A stretch of 64,000 bases of DNA from AP-15 sp963735445 (GCA_963735445.1 CAVTLC010000012.1:47152-111151); one strand, 5' to 3'; positions 43,090 to 53,101 are shown, counted from the first letter of the stretch. Numbers and translations: made by a program. The notes: generated from the sequence alone by a model not told the origin.

Positions 43090-45091
43090 ATGAGGCTGTA
43101 CCGCGGCGCGCGCGGCTTGGTTCTGGCTGCTATCGTCGCCGCTGCCACGCTGCAGGTCGATCGCGCTTTCGCTTGCACCGATCTCGGACAGGCGCCGACG
43201 ACGCGGTGGTCGCTCGAGACGGTTGGCGGCGCTTCCTGGCTGGTTACGCCTTGCGGTGATCGCTTTTTCTCAATCGGCGTCAATGTTCTCGACGGCGGCG
43301 AGAATGAGCGAGAAAAACTGGGCCAGCGTTATTCGGGTTACGATTGGCGGGCCTTCGCGCCGAGCATTGACGATTGGAGCGCGGAGACAAGACGCCGGCT
43401 GTTTGGCTGGGGTTTCAATAGCGCCGGCGCCTGGTCACTATCGCCACAGGTCTTGCGTCTGCCGACGATCATCAATCTCGAACTCGGGCGCAACGCGAAA
43501 TTTCACTGGTTCGATCCGTTTGCGCCCGAAACCGAGGTGCGGATGATGGCGTTAGCTCGCCAGCTTACCGCGCCATATAAGAATACACCCTATCGGATCG
43601 GCTATTTCTCCGACAATGAGGTCGGGTGGTGGGCCGGCGCATTATTTGTCTTTTATTCGATGAAGCCGGCGGATTCGATGACCAAGCAGCGCTGGGTCGA
43701 GACCTTGCGCCGACATTATGCCGACGATTGGACCAAGTTCGTCGCCGATTTTATCCCGCCCCCGGGCGCCGATTCGTGGACAGGGCTTCTTGCGGCGACC
43801 GAGATGACGCGGATGCGCCCTGGCAGCGCCGGCATTCACGTCGTGCGCGAATGGTGCGGGATTGTCGCCCACCACTATTACGCGCTGGCGGCTCGGGCGA
43901 TCCGGGCGGCCGATCCTAACGCGCTTTATTTCGGCGATCGGCTCCCGATCTACTACGACCCGGCCGCGGTGCGGGCGATGACGCCGTACGTAGACGCGAT
44001 CGCGACGAACTATAATGTCGACGCCAGCGACGGCTGGATCGCCGATTATTATTTCGACGGTCTGCGAAAATTGTCAGGCGGCAAGCCGGTATTGGTCTCC
44101 GAATGGTTTTTCGCAGCCCGGCAAAACCGTACCGGCAACCGCAACAACGGCCATCTGATGACGGTCGATACCCAGGCCCAGCGCGCCTCCGGTGCGGCGG
44201 CCGCGGCGGAAAACTATGCCGCAATCCCCGAACTCATCGGCTATCACTGGTTCCAATATTACGATCACCCAAAGGGCGGGCGCGAGGACGGCGAGGACTA
44301 CGATTTCGGCTTGGTTGACATACACAATCAGCCTTATCGGCGGCTGACTTCGGCGCTCGCGATCGCCAACCGCCGGGCCTACGAGATCCATGGCGAGGCC
44401 ACGGCGCCGCCGCGCTCCAGCGAGAATGTCATCCCCTATGCCGAAATCGAGCCCAGCCATCGCTCACTGGCGGACTGGCCAAAGCCGGCGAGCCTGTTGC
44501 CGCGGCTGACCGCTTCGCCCGGCGCCGTCGAATTCGGCGAGGTGTATCTATCTTGGAGCGAACGCGGCCTGCAATTCGCGACGATCGGGCAGGATTACTT
44601 CGATATCGATCTGCTGGCCTATGATGGACCCTTCCCGCTCGTCGACTCCTACCGGGTTGAACTGGGGGTCGACTTTGGCAATGGTCCGCGTCGCTTCACC
44701 CTGTTCTTCATCCCGCCGCGCACCAAGATCCACGACTACCCCGAAATGGCCGCGCAGCTGTGCGCCGGTCAGGCGCAACAGGCAATCGAGCACGGTTGCA
44801 CCCCGGTTAGCCGGTTCCGAGGCGGTTTATTTCGGCGCTGATCAGCCGCGCATCACCGCCGAGGCTTTGATCCCGTGGTCGGCATTGGGCATCGACCCAC
44901 CCGCCGCTGGCACAGCGGTCCGGGTCGAGACTGCTGTCACGGCGTGGGAGCAGGATCGCTGGATGTCATTGTCGGGTCGCGCCCCCGACGCCGCGATGCG
45001 GCATCCCGGCACCTGGCGTCGCATGCGGCTCGGCGACGGTGTACGGGTGATCGAGGGCGCGCCGCCACTTCCCTTCCGAATTCACGGCTGA
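43090..45091 (+). pseudogene. secreted glycoside hydrolase (GH50/agarase-like), frameshifted near C-terminus
   Basis: A signal peptide (residues 1-29) is followed by GDRFFSIGVNVLDGGEN, RRRLFGWGFNSAGAWS, PYRIGYFSDNEVGWWAG and KPVLVSEWFFAARQN. This is the TIM-barrel pattern of GH50-type beta-agarases and beta-galactosidases, with candidate acid/base Glu in SDNEVGW and nucleophile Glu in VSEWFF. The C-terminal part (YLSWSERGLQFATIGQDYFD...) resembles a CBM9-like sugar-binding sandwich. The frame shifts by +1 at about 44817-44818 (CC in TTCCGAG). Repaired (SRFEAVYFGADQP), the protein runs to 45091, about 666 residues. The catalytic domain is unaffected. Precise substrate inferred, not proven. Confidence 0.65.
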
Positions 45092-45182
45092 TCCTCGCTG
45101 GCGGCCGGCTCAGTCCGGCTTTGGCTATGATTAAGACGCGCTTGCCGGCATGATGGGCCGAGCGAAGCAGCAAGGCGGCAGC

Positions 45183-46520
45183 ATGGCAACCAGCTTTCCG
45201 GACGGTTTCCTATGGGGGGCCTCGACCGCAGCGTTCCAGATCGAGGGAGCGGTCCGAGAGGACGGCCGCGGTCCGTCGATCTGGGACACTTTTTGCCATC
45301 TGCCCGGCAAGATCGTGAATGGCGACACCGGCGATGTTGCCTGCGATCACTATCATCGCTGGCCCGAGGACGTAGCGCTGATGCGCGAACTTGGCCTCGG
45401 CGCTTATCGCCTTTCGACCAGTTGGTCGCGAATCCTGCCGGAGGGGCGCGGCGAGGCAAACCTCAAAGGCCTCGAATTCTACGATCGTTTGATCGACGGC
45501 ATCCTCGAGGCGGGGATCGAACCGTGGCTCTGCCTTTATCATTGGGACCTGCCGCAGGCGCTCGAATACCGCGGCGGTTGGCAGAACCGCGACACCGCCA
45601 ACTGGTATGCCGAATACGCGCTCTTAACAGCGCGGCGGCTCGGGGACCGCGTCAAACATTGGGCGACCTTCAACGAGCCGAATTGCGCCTGCGTCAAAGG
45701 CTATGGCGATGGCGAGCACGCGCCCGGAATCCGCGGCCGGCTGAGCGCGCTCAAGGCGATCCACGTGATGAACTTGGCGCACGGCTTTGGGATCGAGGCG
45801 ATGCGCTCGGCACGCGCCGATCTATCGCTCGGCAACATCTTTAATTTCCACCCCTACGAACCGGGCGATGACCGCGAGGAAGACGAAATCGCGACGATAA
45901 TGTTCGACGCTTTGTGGAACCGCTCGTTCCCCGACCCGCAGATGCTGGGGCACTATCCCGAGCCGCTGGCCGGCGAGATCGACGCTCTGATCGAGCCGGG
46001 CGATCTCGACCGCATCCGCCAACCACTCGATTATTTCGCTTTCAACCACTACACCCGCAGCCGGGTGCGCCGCGACCCCAACCACCCGTTTGAGGTCGGC
46101 ACCTTGCCGCCGCCATCGGGTGCGCGGGTGACCGATATGGGTTGGGAAATCGCGCCCGACGCGTTCCGCTCGGTGATGATCGAGGCCAAGGAGCGCTATT
46201 CCGGCGACCTGCCGATCTACATTCTGGAAAACGGAGCGGCTTTTCCCGACCGGGTCGACCCTGACGGACGCATCCGCGACGAAGACCGCATCAGCTATTT
46301 GCGCGCCTATCTCGGTGCGGTGCAGGACGCGATCGCGGCCGGCGTACCGGTGCGGGGTTATTTCGTCTGGTCATTGCTTGACAATTTCGAATGGACTTTG
46401 GGCTACAGCAAGCGGTTCGGCCTTGTACATGTCGATTACGAAACGCAGCAGCGCCGCCCCAAGGATTCATTCCAGTTCTACGCCGAACTCGCGCATGGGG
46501 CCGTCCTCGACCGCGATTAG
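45183..46520 (+). CDS. GH1 family beta-glucosidase/beta-galactosidase
   Basis: About 445 residues of glycoside hydrolase family 1. It has the family start FPDGFLWGASTAAFQIEGAV, the acid/base motif WATFNEPNCACVKGYG, the nucleophile motif IYILENGAAFPD (I/V-x-E-N-G) and the terminal GYFVWSLLDNFEWTLGYSKRFGLVHVDY. It hydrolyses short beta-glycosides in the cytoplasm, having no signal peptide. The preceding secreted glycosidase could supply oligosaccharides, making these two a small glycan-use unit. The ATG at 45183 is preferred over one 11 codons earlier because the family domain begins just after it. Confidence 0.93.
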   Translation: MATSFPDGFLWGASTAAFQIEGAVREDGRGPSIWDTFCHLPGKIVNGDTGDVACDHYHRWPEDVALMRELGLGAYRLSTSWSRILPEGRGEANLKGLEFYDRLIDGILEAGIEPWLCLYHWDLPQALEYRGGWQNRDTANWYAEYALLTARRLGDRVKHWATFNEPNCACVKGYGDGEHAPGIRGRLSALKAIHVMNLAHGFGIEAMRSARADLSLGNIFNFHPYEPGDDREEDEIATIMFDALWNRSFPDPQMLGHYPEPLAGEIDALIEPGDLDRIRQPLDYFAFNHYTRSRVRRDPNHPFEVGTLPPPSGARVTDMGWEIAPDAFRSVMIEAKERYSGDLPIYILENGAAFPDRVDPDGRIRDEDRISYLRAYLGAVQDAIAAGVPVRGYFVWSLLDNFEWTLGYSKRFGLVHVDYETQQRRPKDSFQFYAELAHGAVLDRD

Positions 46521-46603
46521 CAGGTAGATCCAGCGACAAAGCGGATCGTGACCGGCGCCGGTATGGCGATGCCGGAGACTCGGTCAGATGAGCATCTGCT
46601 CAA

Positions 46604-47588
46604 ATGATCGGAGCCGAGGACGCGCCGAACCGTTCGCGGAGGACACCAACGCCAAGCGACGATAGCCCACGCCGATCCGAGATCTTCGCCGATCCCAGCG
46701 ATATTCGCGCCGGCGACTGGGTCGAGCGCTGGCTGCCGGCCGGCGTCCGACCCTATGCCCGGCTGGCGCGACTCGACCGCCCGATCGGCACCTGGCTTTT
46801 GTTGTTTCCGGGATGGTGGGGGATCGCCCTGGCCAGCCGGCATTGGCCCGATCCGGTCCTGATGGCGTTGTTCGCCGTCGGGGCTGTCGTCATGCGCGGC
46901 GCCGGCTGTACGCTAAACGATATCGCTGATCGCGATTACGACCGCCAAGTCGCGCGCACTCGGCTGCGCCCGCTGGCGAGCGGTGCGGTCAGCGTGCCGC
47001 AGGCCGTCGCTTTTCTGATCGCGCAATTGGCAGTCGGTGCGGCGGTGCTGTTCAGCCTGAACCGCACCAGCATTTTGTTGGGATTTGCGGTACTCCTCCT
47101 GATCGCGACCTATCCGTTTATGAAGCGGGTCACCTATTGGCCGCAGGTTTTTCTCGGTCTCAATTTCAATTGGGGGGCACTCATCGGCTGGACCGCCGTT
47201 ACCGGCACGCTCGCCTGGCCCTCTCTTCTTTTGTACGCGGGGGGCGTGTTCTGGACGATCGGCTACGACACGATCTACGCGCATCAGGACAAGGCGGATG
47301 ATGCCCTGATCGGGGTCAAATCCTCGGCTCTTAGCACTTGGGGCAAAAACCCGTCCCTGGCTATTCGTATTTTACGCGGCGGCCGTCGTCCTGTGGGCTG
47401 CGGCTGGTCGGGAGGCGGGGCTGAGCGCGCTGTTTTGGGTTGGGTTAGCGCTCGTAGTGGTGCAGCTCGCTTGGCAAGCAACGCTCGTCGACATCGAAAA
47501 TCCATCCGATTGCCTCGCCAAATTCCGGTCCAATCGGCTTGTGGGGTGGCTGCTCCTCGCCGGCATCGTCGGCGGACACCTGACCTGA
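46604..47588 (+). pseudogene. ubiA: 4-hydroxybenzoate polyprenyltransferase UbiA, frameshifted
   Basis: The start LRPYARLARLDRPIGTWLLLFPGWWGIAL-type segment, the first Asp motif GCTLNDIADRDYDRQVARTR (NDxxDxxxD) and the second, YDTIYAHQDKADDALIGVKS, identify UbiA. After SSAL the frame shifts by +1 near 47331-47340. Removing one base there (for example one T of TT at 47331-47332) restores LGAKTRPWLFVFYAAAVVLW and continues to a stop at 47588, giving about 327 residues, the normal UbiA length. It prenylates 4-hydroxybenzoate in ubiquinone synthesis at the inner membrane. Since ubiquinone is needed by this aerobe, sequence error is the favoured explanation. Confidence 0.85.
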
Positions 47589-47594
47589 CCGGCA

Positions 47595-48243
47595 ATGGAC
47601 CCAGTGGAATTTGTCCGCCGCAACACCGCGGTCACCGCACCGCCGCTGGTGCCCGAGATCCGACTGCACCTCGCGACCGATGTGACCCCGATCTGGCAGG
47701 CGACCGAGGAGAGCCTGGCGCGCAGCGGGGTGCCGCCACCATTCTGGGCTTTCGCCTGGGCCGGCGGGCAGGCGCTCGCCCGGTATCTGCTTGACCGGCC
47801 CGAAATCGTCGCCGGCCGCGCCGTGCTCGATTTCGGATCGGGGTCGGGGCTGGTCGCGATCGCCGCCGCCAAGGCCGGCGCGCGCCAGGTGCTCGCCGCC
47901 GAAATCGATCATTTCGCCGCTGCCGCGATCGCCATGAACGCCGCCCTGAACCGGGTCAATCTGGAGGTCGCGCCTGTCGATATTGTCGGCAGAGTGGAGC
48001 CGCAGTGGCAGGTGATCACCGCGGGCGATGTATGTTACGAGCGCGAGATGGCCGAGCGGGTGGTCCCTTGGTTGCGCGAGATTGCCGACCGCGGCGCTGC
48101 TCGTGTTGCTCGGCGACCCCGGCCGGACCTATCTGCCAGCCAGCGGCCTGATTGAGCAGGCGCGCTATCCGGTTCCGACGAGCCGAGAACTCGAAGATCG
48201 CGACAGCCGCGAAACCGTCGTTTGGAAGGTGCTGCCAGGCTGA
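47595..48243 (+). pseudogene. class I SAM methyltransferase (ETFB-lysine methyltransferase-like), frameshifted
   Basis: The Nnt1/ETFBKMT pattern is clear: FVRRNTAVTAPPLVPEIRLHLA, PPPFWAFAWAGGQALARYLLD, the SAM loop VLDFGSGSGLVAIAAAKAGA, AEIDHFAAAAIAMNAALN and VITAGDVCYEREMAERVVPW. A +1 frameshift lies at about 48085-48100 (for example GG at 48093-48094). Beyond it the expected end VLLGDPGRTYLPASGL and TSRELEDRDSRETVVWKV continues to 48243. Repaired length is about 215 residues. Homologues methylate lysines of electron-transfer flavoprotein or are uncharacterised. The start is 6 bp after the ubiA stop. Confidence 0.8.
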
Positions 48244-48271
48244 GCCATGCAATCCGAGGCATGCGACAAGT

Positions 48272-48296
48272 GGAACGCCAACCGGGTGCGAGCGTT
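48272..48296 (+). promoter_or_regulatory. EcfG-type general stress promoter (perfect consensus)
   Basis: GGAAC (48272-48276) and CGTT (48293-48296) are separated by 16 bases, in the short intergenic gap and pointing toward the DUF4142 gene. Transcription would begin near 48304, giving a leader of about 27 bases. Confidence 0.72.
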
Positions 48297-48330
48297 GGCC
48301 GGGCATCCTTCCACTTATCGGAGCCGCCGC

Positions 48331-48981
48331 ATGAAACAATTACTCGCCGCCGCCTCGGTCTGCGCACTGATGATCGCCGCCCCGGCCTGGGCTCAGAGTT
48401 CCGGCACTCAGACAACAACCGGAAACGAGACCACGACCACGAGCCAAAGCGCCACCGGCGCTCGGGGCACGAGCGGAGCCCAGCCGCTCAGCCAGCAGGA
48501 TAGGACGTTTGTCGAACAGGCGGGGGCCGGCAGCCTCGCTGAAGCCGATCTTGGCGACCTCGCCGTGAAAAAGGGCGCCACGCCGGCGGTGAAAGAATTT
48601 GGCCGCTGGATGTATACCGATCATGGATTGGTTGCGAACAATTGGCTGAAAGCGATTGTGAGCGCTCAGGGGGAAACATTCGCGCCGTCCTTGACTGCCG
48701 AGCAAAAGCAAATGCGCCAAAAACTCGAAGGTCTAAGCGGTCATCAGTTTGACCGGGAATACATCCAGGCCCAGGTCACCGACCATGAAAAGACGATCCC
48801 GAAATTTGAGACCGAGGCCAATCAAGGCCAGAATCCGATGCTGAAAAATTTCGCGCAGAGCATGGTTCCCGTTCTGCAGCAACATCTCGCGGAGGCGAGA
48901 GCGCTTGCGGGCGGAGCTGCGACCGCCGCGGGTGAGCGCTCGAACGCGACGGAGCGATCGGGAAGTTCGACCCAACGCTGA
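48331..48981 (+). CDS. DUF4142 secreted ferritin-like protein
   Basis: 216 residues. A signal peptide (residues 1-21, ending PAWAQ) is followed by a Thr/Ser/Gly-rich linker and a DUF4142 four-helix domain (QQDRTFVEQAGAGSLAEADLGDLAVKKG, VKEFGRWMYTDHGLVANNWL, FDREYIQAQVTDHEKTIPKFETEA). His and acidic residues on the helices suggest a ferritin-like or metal-binding bundle in the periplasm. The ATG at 48331 is chosen because the signal peptide starts there. A perfect EcfG promoter lies just upstream, which agrees with the stress association of this family in rhizobia. Confidence 0.88.
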   Translation: MKQLLAAASVCALMIAAPAWAQSSGTQTTTGNETTTTSQSATGARGTSGAQPLSQQDRTFVEQAGAGSLAEADLGDLAVKKGATPAVKEFGRWMYTDHGLVANNWLKAIVSAQGETFAPSLTAEQKQMRQKLEGLSGHQFDREYIQAQVTDHEKTIPKFETEANQGQNPMLKNFAQSMVPVLQQHLAEARALAGGAATAAGERSNATERSGSSTQR

Positions 48982-49176
48982 ACCAGTGAACTAGCGCCAC
49001 AAAGCTGAACCAGTGCCTTGAAGAAAGGAAGTAATTACAAACCCTGAGCAAGGGCGGTGGTGCCGGACAACCACCGCCCGCTGGTACAATCGAGACGGGT
49101 CCGCGAAAATGAAAGTGCCCTTGGACCCGCCTGGCTCGGATCGCTAAGCCCAGCCACCGCCCCCATATAAGCCGGC

Positions 49177-50685
49177 ATGCCCTATGCCAGCCTGCGCGAA
49201 TTTCTCGATCGGCTTGAAGCAAATGGGCGCATGGCGCGAGTAGGGGCGCCTGTCTCGCCGTATCTCGAGATGACCGAGATCCAGACCCGGCTTTTGGCTG
49301 AAGCCGGGCCCGCGGTCCTGTTCGAGAATGTCGTCGAGGGCGACGTTCGCAATTATTCGATGCCGGTTCTCGTCAACCTGTTCGGCACGGTCGAGCGTGT
49401 CGCGTGGGGGATGGACCGCGAGCCTAACCAGCTGCGCGAGGTCGGCGAAACCCTCGCCTTTCTAAAGCAGCCGGAGCCGCCTGGCGGCTGGCGCGAGGCG
49501 CTCGACATGCTGCCGCTGTTGCGCACCGTCATGGCGATGCGGCCGCGCACAATCGGCTCGGCTCCATGTCAGGAGATCGTCTTGCGCGGCGCCGAGATCG
49601 ACCTCGCAACACTGCCGGTGCAAACCTGCTGGCCGGGCGAGCCGGCGCCGCTGATCACCTGGCCGCTGGTCGTGACCAAAGGGCCGGGCGAGCGCCGCGA
49701 GGACGGGTTCAACCTCGGCATCTACCGCATGCAGGTGACCGGCCGCGACACCACCCTGATGCGCTGGCTGGCGCACCGCGGGGGCGCGCAGCATCACCGG
49801 CGCTGGAGCGCCGAGCGGCAGGAGCCATTACCGGCGGCGGCGGTCATCGGCGCCGATCCCGGGACCATCCTCGCCGCAGTCACCCCGGTTCCGGACACCC
49901 TCTCCGAGTACCAGTTCGCCGGGTTGCTGCGCGGCCGCCGGGTCGAATTGGTCGACTGCAAGACGGTGCCGCTAAAGGTGCCGGCGCAGGCCGAAATCGT
50001 GCTCGAAGGCCATGTCTCGCTCGACGAATTTGGCGAGGAGGGTCCGTATGGCGACCACACCGGTTATTACAACGCGGTCGAGCGGTTTCCGGTGTTTCGG
50101 CTGTCGGCGATCACGATGCGGCAGCGGCCGATCTATCTGTCGACCTTTACCGGCCGCCCGCCGGACGAGCCGTCGATCCTCGGCGAGGCGTTGAACGAGG
50201 TCTTCATTCCGCTGCTGCAGCAACAATTCCCCGAGATCATCGATTTCTGGCTACCGCCCGAGGGCTGCTCTTATCGCATCGCGGTCGTTTCGATCCGCAA
50301 AGCCTACCCCGGCCATGCCAAGCGCGTGATGATGGGGATCTGGTCGTTTCTGCGCCAGTTCATGTACACAAAGTTTGTGATCGTCGTTGACGACGATATC
50401 GACGCGCGCGACTGGAAATCGGTCATGTGGGCGATTTCGACGCGAATGGACCCGGTGCGCGACATCACCCTCGTTGACCATACGCCGATCGATTATCTCG
50501 ACTTTGCCTCGCCGGAATCGGGGCTCGGCGGCAAGATCGGCCTCGATGCGACCGGCAAAATACCGCCCGAGACGCACCGCGACTGGGGCCGGCCGATCCG
50601 GATGACCGAAGCAATCGTCGCCGAGGTTACCCAAAAATGGGCGGATTATGGTCTTCCCGGATCGGGAAAGCCGATCTGGCGATGA
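49177..50685 (+). CDS. UbiD family prenylated-FMN decarboxylase
   Basis: 502 residues with UbiD hallmarks: SLREFLDRLEANGRMARV at the start, NLGIYRMQVTGRDTTLMRWL (the conserved Arg of the prFMN site), LDEFGEEGPYGDHTGYY (Glu residues of the E-R-E network), and WAISTRMDPVRDITLVDHTPIDYLDFASP near the C-terminus. It performs reversible non-oxidative decarboxylation of an aromatic or alpha,beta-unsaturated acid using prenylated FMN, which needs a UbiX partner not seen here. It may be 3-octaprenyl-4-hydroxybenzoate decarboxylase (ubiA is near) or a catabolic enzyme; the former is not secure. Confidence 0.88.
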   Translation: MPYASLREFLDRLEANGRMARVGAPVSPYLEMTEIQTRLLAEAGPAVLFENVVEGDVRNYSMPVLVNLFGTVERVAWGMDREPNQLREVGETLAFLKQPEPPGGWREALDMLPLLRTVMAMRPRTIGSAPCQEIVLRGAEIDLATLPVQTCWPGEPAPLITWPLVVTKGPGERREDGFNLGIYRMQVTGRDTTLMRWLAHRGGAQHHRRWSAERQEPLPAAAVIGADPGTILAAVTPVPDTLSEYQFAGLLRGRRVELVDCKTVPLKVPAQAEIVLEGHVSLDEFGEEGPYGDHTGYYNAVERFPVFRLSAITMRQRPIYLSTFTGRPPDEPSILGEALNEVFIPLLQQQFPEIIDFWLPPEGCSYRIAVVSIRKAYPGHAKRVMMGIWSFLRQFMYTKFVIVVDDDIDARDWKSVMWAISTRMDPVRDITLVDHTPIDYLDFASPESGLGGKIGLDATGKIPPETHRDWGRPIRMTEAIVAEVTQKWADYGLPGSGKPIWR

Positions 50686-50751
50686 GGGTTTCGCTGTCGA
50701 GGCGATCGCTTATCGCTATCGATCTCCAATAGTCCCTCAAGGAGGCGTTGG

Positions 50752-50973
50752 ATGCCGTATTACAATCTGAAGCGCGTAAACGACCAGAGGATATTTACCG
50801 CGCAACGCGTCAGCGATGCCGGCGCGCTATTCTATTTCTCAATCCTGGTCGGCGAAGAACTTACATTCGACGGCGCGGGCTCGCCTCCTTACCTGTTAGG
50901 GAAGCGATCATTTTCGGTCCGGCCGGTCGACACAAGAACACCGGTGTACCGTGTTGACCCTTCCGGTAAATGA
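50752..50973 (+). CDS. conserved-looking small hypothetical protein
   Basis: 73 residues (MPYYNLKRVNDQRIFTAQRV...) from an ATG with AGGAGG seven bases upstream. No signal peptide, membrane span or known motif was recognised; the pattern of beta-forming residues suggests a small beta-rich domain. It lies between the UbiD-family gene and pmbA, 15 bp before the latter. Confidence 0.55.
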   Translation: MPYYNLKRVNDQRIFTAQRVSDAGALFYFSILVGEELTFDGAGSPPYLLGKRSFSVRPVDTRTPVYRVDPSGK

Positions 50974-50988
50974 GATTTTGGAGCACTG

Positions 50989-52338
50989 ATGGCTGAGATC
51001 AAAACAGATGACGCGATCGACCTGTTGCAGGATCTGATCGGCCGCGCGCGCCGCGCCGGCGCCGATGCCGCCGATGCGGTCTTCTTTGAGGGCGTCTCGC
51101 TGTCGCATGGCCGGCGCCTCGGCAAGACCGAAAAGCTCGAGCGTTCCGAGGGTCACGATCTTGGGCTGCGGGTGTTTGTCGGCCGCCAGCAGGCGGTGGT
51201 GTCGTCGAGCGACCGCTCGCCAAAGGCGCTCGACGAGCTTGTCGAGCGCGCCGTCGCTATGGCCCATGCCGTTCCCGAAGATCCGTTTTGCGGCATCGCC
51301 GATCCCGACGAAATCACCCATGATTGGCCGGCGCTCGACATGTCCGATCCCGAGGAGCCAAGCGCCGAAATACTGATCGAACGCGCCCGCGCTGCCGAAG
51401 AGGCCGCTCTCGCGGTGCCGGGGGTGACCAATTCCGAAGGTGCCGAAGCCGGTTGGGGGCGCTCCCAGGTGGCGCTGGTCGCCTCGAACGGGTTTGCCGG
51501 CGGGTTTTCAGGCACCAGCCAGGGAATCAGCGCCTCGGTCATCAGCGGCCAGGGCACCGGTATGGAGCGCGACTACGATTACGCCAGCGCTGTTTACGCT
51601 GCCGATCTGCGCGACCCGGCCGAGATTGGCAAATCCGCCGGCGAGCGCGCGGTCAGAAGATTGGGCGCCAAGAAGATGCCGACCTGCCGCTGCCCGGTGG
51701 TGTTCGATCCCCGGGTTGCCCGCGGTTTTATCTCGGCCTTGCTCGGCTCGATTTCCGGTCCGGCGATCGCGCGCGGCACCAGCTTTTTGAAGGACAAGCT
51801 CGGCGAGCGCATCTTTCCCGAGGCGATCACAATCATCGACGACCCGCACCGGCATCGCGGGTTGCGTTCGAAACCGTTCGATGGCGAGGGCCTAGCCAAT
51901 CACCGTCGCGCGATCATCGACAAGGGCGTCTTGACGACTTGGCTGCTCGATCTGCGCTCGGCGCGCCAATTGCACTTGAAATCGACCGGTCATGCCGCGC
52001 GCGGCACCTCTTCGCCGCCGGGTCCGGCGCCGACCAATGTGTGGATCGAGCCCGGCTCCGTCAGCCCGCAAGAACTGATGTCGGACATCGAGAGCGGGTT
52101 TTACGTGACCGAAATGATGGGAATGGGGGTCAACGGTGTCACCGGCGACTACAGCCGGGGTGCGGCCGGCTTTTGGATCGACAAGGGCGAGATCGCGTTT
52201 CCGGTCAGCGAGATGACCGTCGCCGGCAATCTCAAGGACATGTTCCTTCGGCTCGTCGCGGCCAACGACCTCGAATTCAAAGCCGGCCTGGACGCGCCCA
52301 CCCTGCGGATCGACGACCTGACCGTCGCCGGCGCGTAG
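50989..52338 (+). CDS. pmbA: TldE/PmbA family metalloprotease subunit
   Basis: 449 residues. The N-terminal part (DLLQDLIGRARRAGADAADAVFFEGVSLSHGRR), the middle (CRCPVVFDPRVARGFISALLGSISG) and the C-terminus (GMGVNGVTGDYSRGAAGFWIDKG; LRIDDLTVAGA) match PmbA/TldE, the non-zinc partner of TldD. The HExxxH motif is absent, as expected. TldD is about 8 kb away at 41624-43057. TTGGAG precedes the ATG. Confidence 0.93.
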   Translation: MAEIKTDDAIDLLQDLIGRARRAGADAADAVFFEGVSLSHGRRLGKTEKLERSEGHDLGLRVFVGRQQAVVSSSDRSPKALDELVERAVAMAHAVPEDPFCGIADPDEITHDWPALDMSDPEEPSAEILIERARAAEEAALAVPGVTNSEGAEAGWGRSQVALVASNGFAGGFSGTSQGISASVISGQGTGMERDYDYASAVYAADLRDPAEIGKSAGERAVRRLGAKKMPTCRCPVVFDPRVARGFISALLGSISGPAIARGTSFLKDKLGERIFPEAITIIDDPHRHRGLRSKPFDGEGLANHRRAIIDKGVLTTWLLDLRSARQLHLKSTGHAARGTSSPPGPAPTNVWIEPGSVSPQELMSDIESGFYVTEMMGMGVNGVTGDYSRGAAGFWIDKGEIAFPVSEMTVAGNLKDMFLRLVAANDLEFKAGLDAPTLRIDDLTVAGA

Positions 52339-52371
52339 TTGTAAGGATAGGCGAGCAGTGCGGCTCGGCGC

Positions 52372-53031
52372 TCAAATCTGGAGTTCGTCGGCCTTTTTGT
52401 TTAGCGAAGTGATCAGGCCGTCGATGCCGCCGCTGCGCAGTATCCCCGCGAACTCCGAGCGCCGCGTCGCCAACTCGCTGATCGCTTCCCCGACATAGAT
52501 GTCGCGGATCTGCCAAGCGATGTCGTTGTCGTGGAGGACATAATTGATCAATACCGGCTCGCCGTTGGCTTTGACGATTTGGGTTCTGACCAAAACGCCG
52601 TGCTTTATCTTCTGCTCGCCGAGAACCTCGAACTTTTGCCCGGAATAGCCGTCGAACCGGGCGGCATAGACAGCGCCGATGTAGCGGCCATAGGCGGCGG
52701 CGGCATTCCGTTTCTGCTCTGGCGTCAAGGTGTGCCAGGTCGGCCCAATCGACAGCCGCGCCATAAACGGTATGTCGAACGTGCCAAGCACAGCCGCTTC
52801 AAGTTTCTGGTAGCGGCCCTTTGGTCCCAACGCTGCGGCATGCTGCATCGTATCGAGCAACTGGGCGTAAAACCGCTGCACGACCTCAGTGGGTCCCGGC
52901 GTCGTCGCCGGACTCGGGGAGGAGAGGAGCAGGCCGGCGGCCGATAAGACGCAAAAGCCGATCGCCTTCCAAGACGCAGATTGTTGCCGTCTCAGCACGT
53001 CCGCCCCCAATTCCACTCGGTGCAGCGCCAT
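52372..53031 (-). CDS. MlaC/Ttg2D family ABC phospholipid-transport substrate-binding protein
   Basis: 219 residues: a signal peptide near residues 20-43 (KAIGFCVLSAAGLLLSS), then an MlaC domain (VVQRFYAQLLDTMQHAAALG, FMARLSIGPTWHTLTPEQKRNAAAAYGRYIGAVYAARF, VNYVLHDNDIAWQIRDIYVGEAISELATRRSEFAGIL-like end). MlaC shuttles phospholipid across the periplasm to the MlaFEDB complex, but none of mlaA, mlaD, mlaE or mlaF is in this window, so it is an orphan here. The true start may be a GTG a few codons inside the open frame, just before the signal peptide. Confidence 0.82.
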   Translation of the reverse strand: MALHRVELGADVLRRQQSASWKAIGFCVLSAAGLLLSSPSPATTPGPTEVVQRFYAQLLDTMQHAAALGPKGRYQKLEAAVLGTFDIPFMARLSIGPTWHTLTPEQKRNAAAAYGRYIGAVYAARFDGYSGQKFEVLGEQKIKHGVLVRTQIVKANGEPVLINYVLHDNDIAWQIRDIYVGEAISELATRRSEFAGILRSGGIDGLITSLNKKADELQI

Positions 53032-53101
53032 ATGCCATATCCGCGGTCCACCCGATAGGTCGAGGGCTTAGGCTGAGCCGAAGCTTCCTGCTCCGCCTTC
53101 T

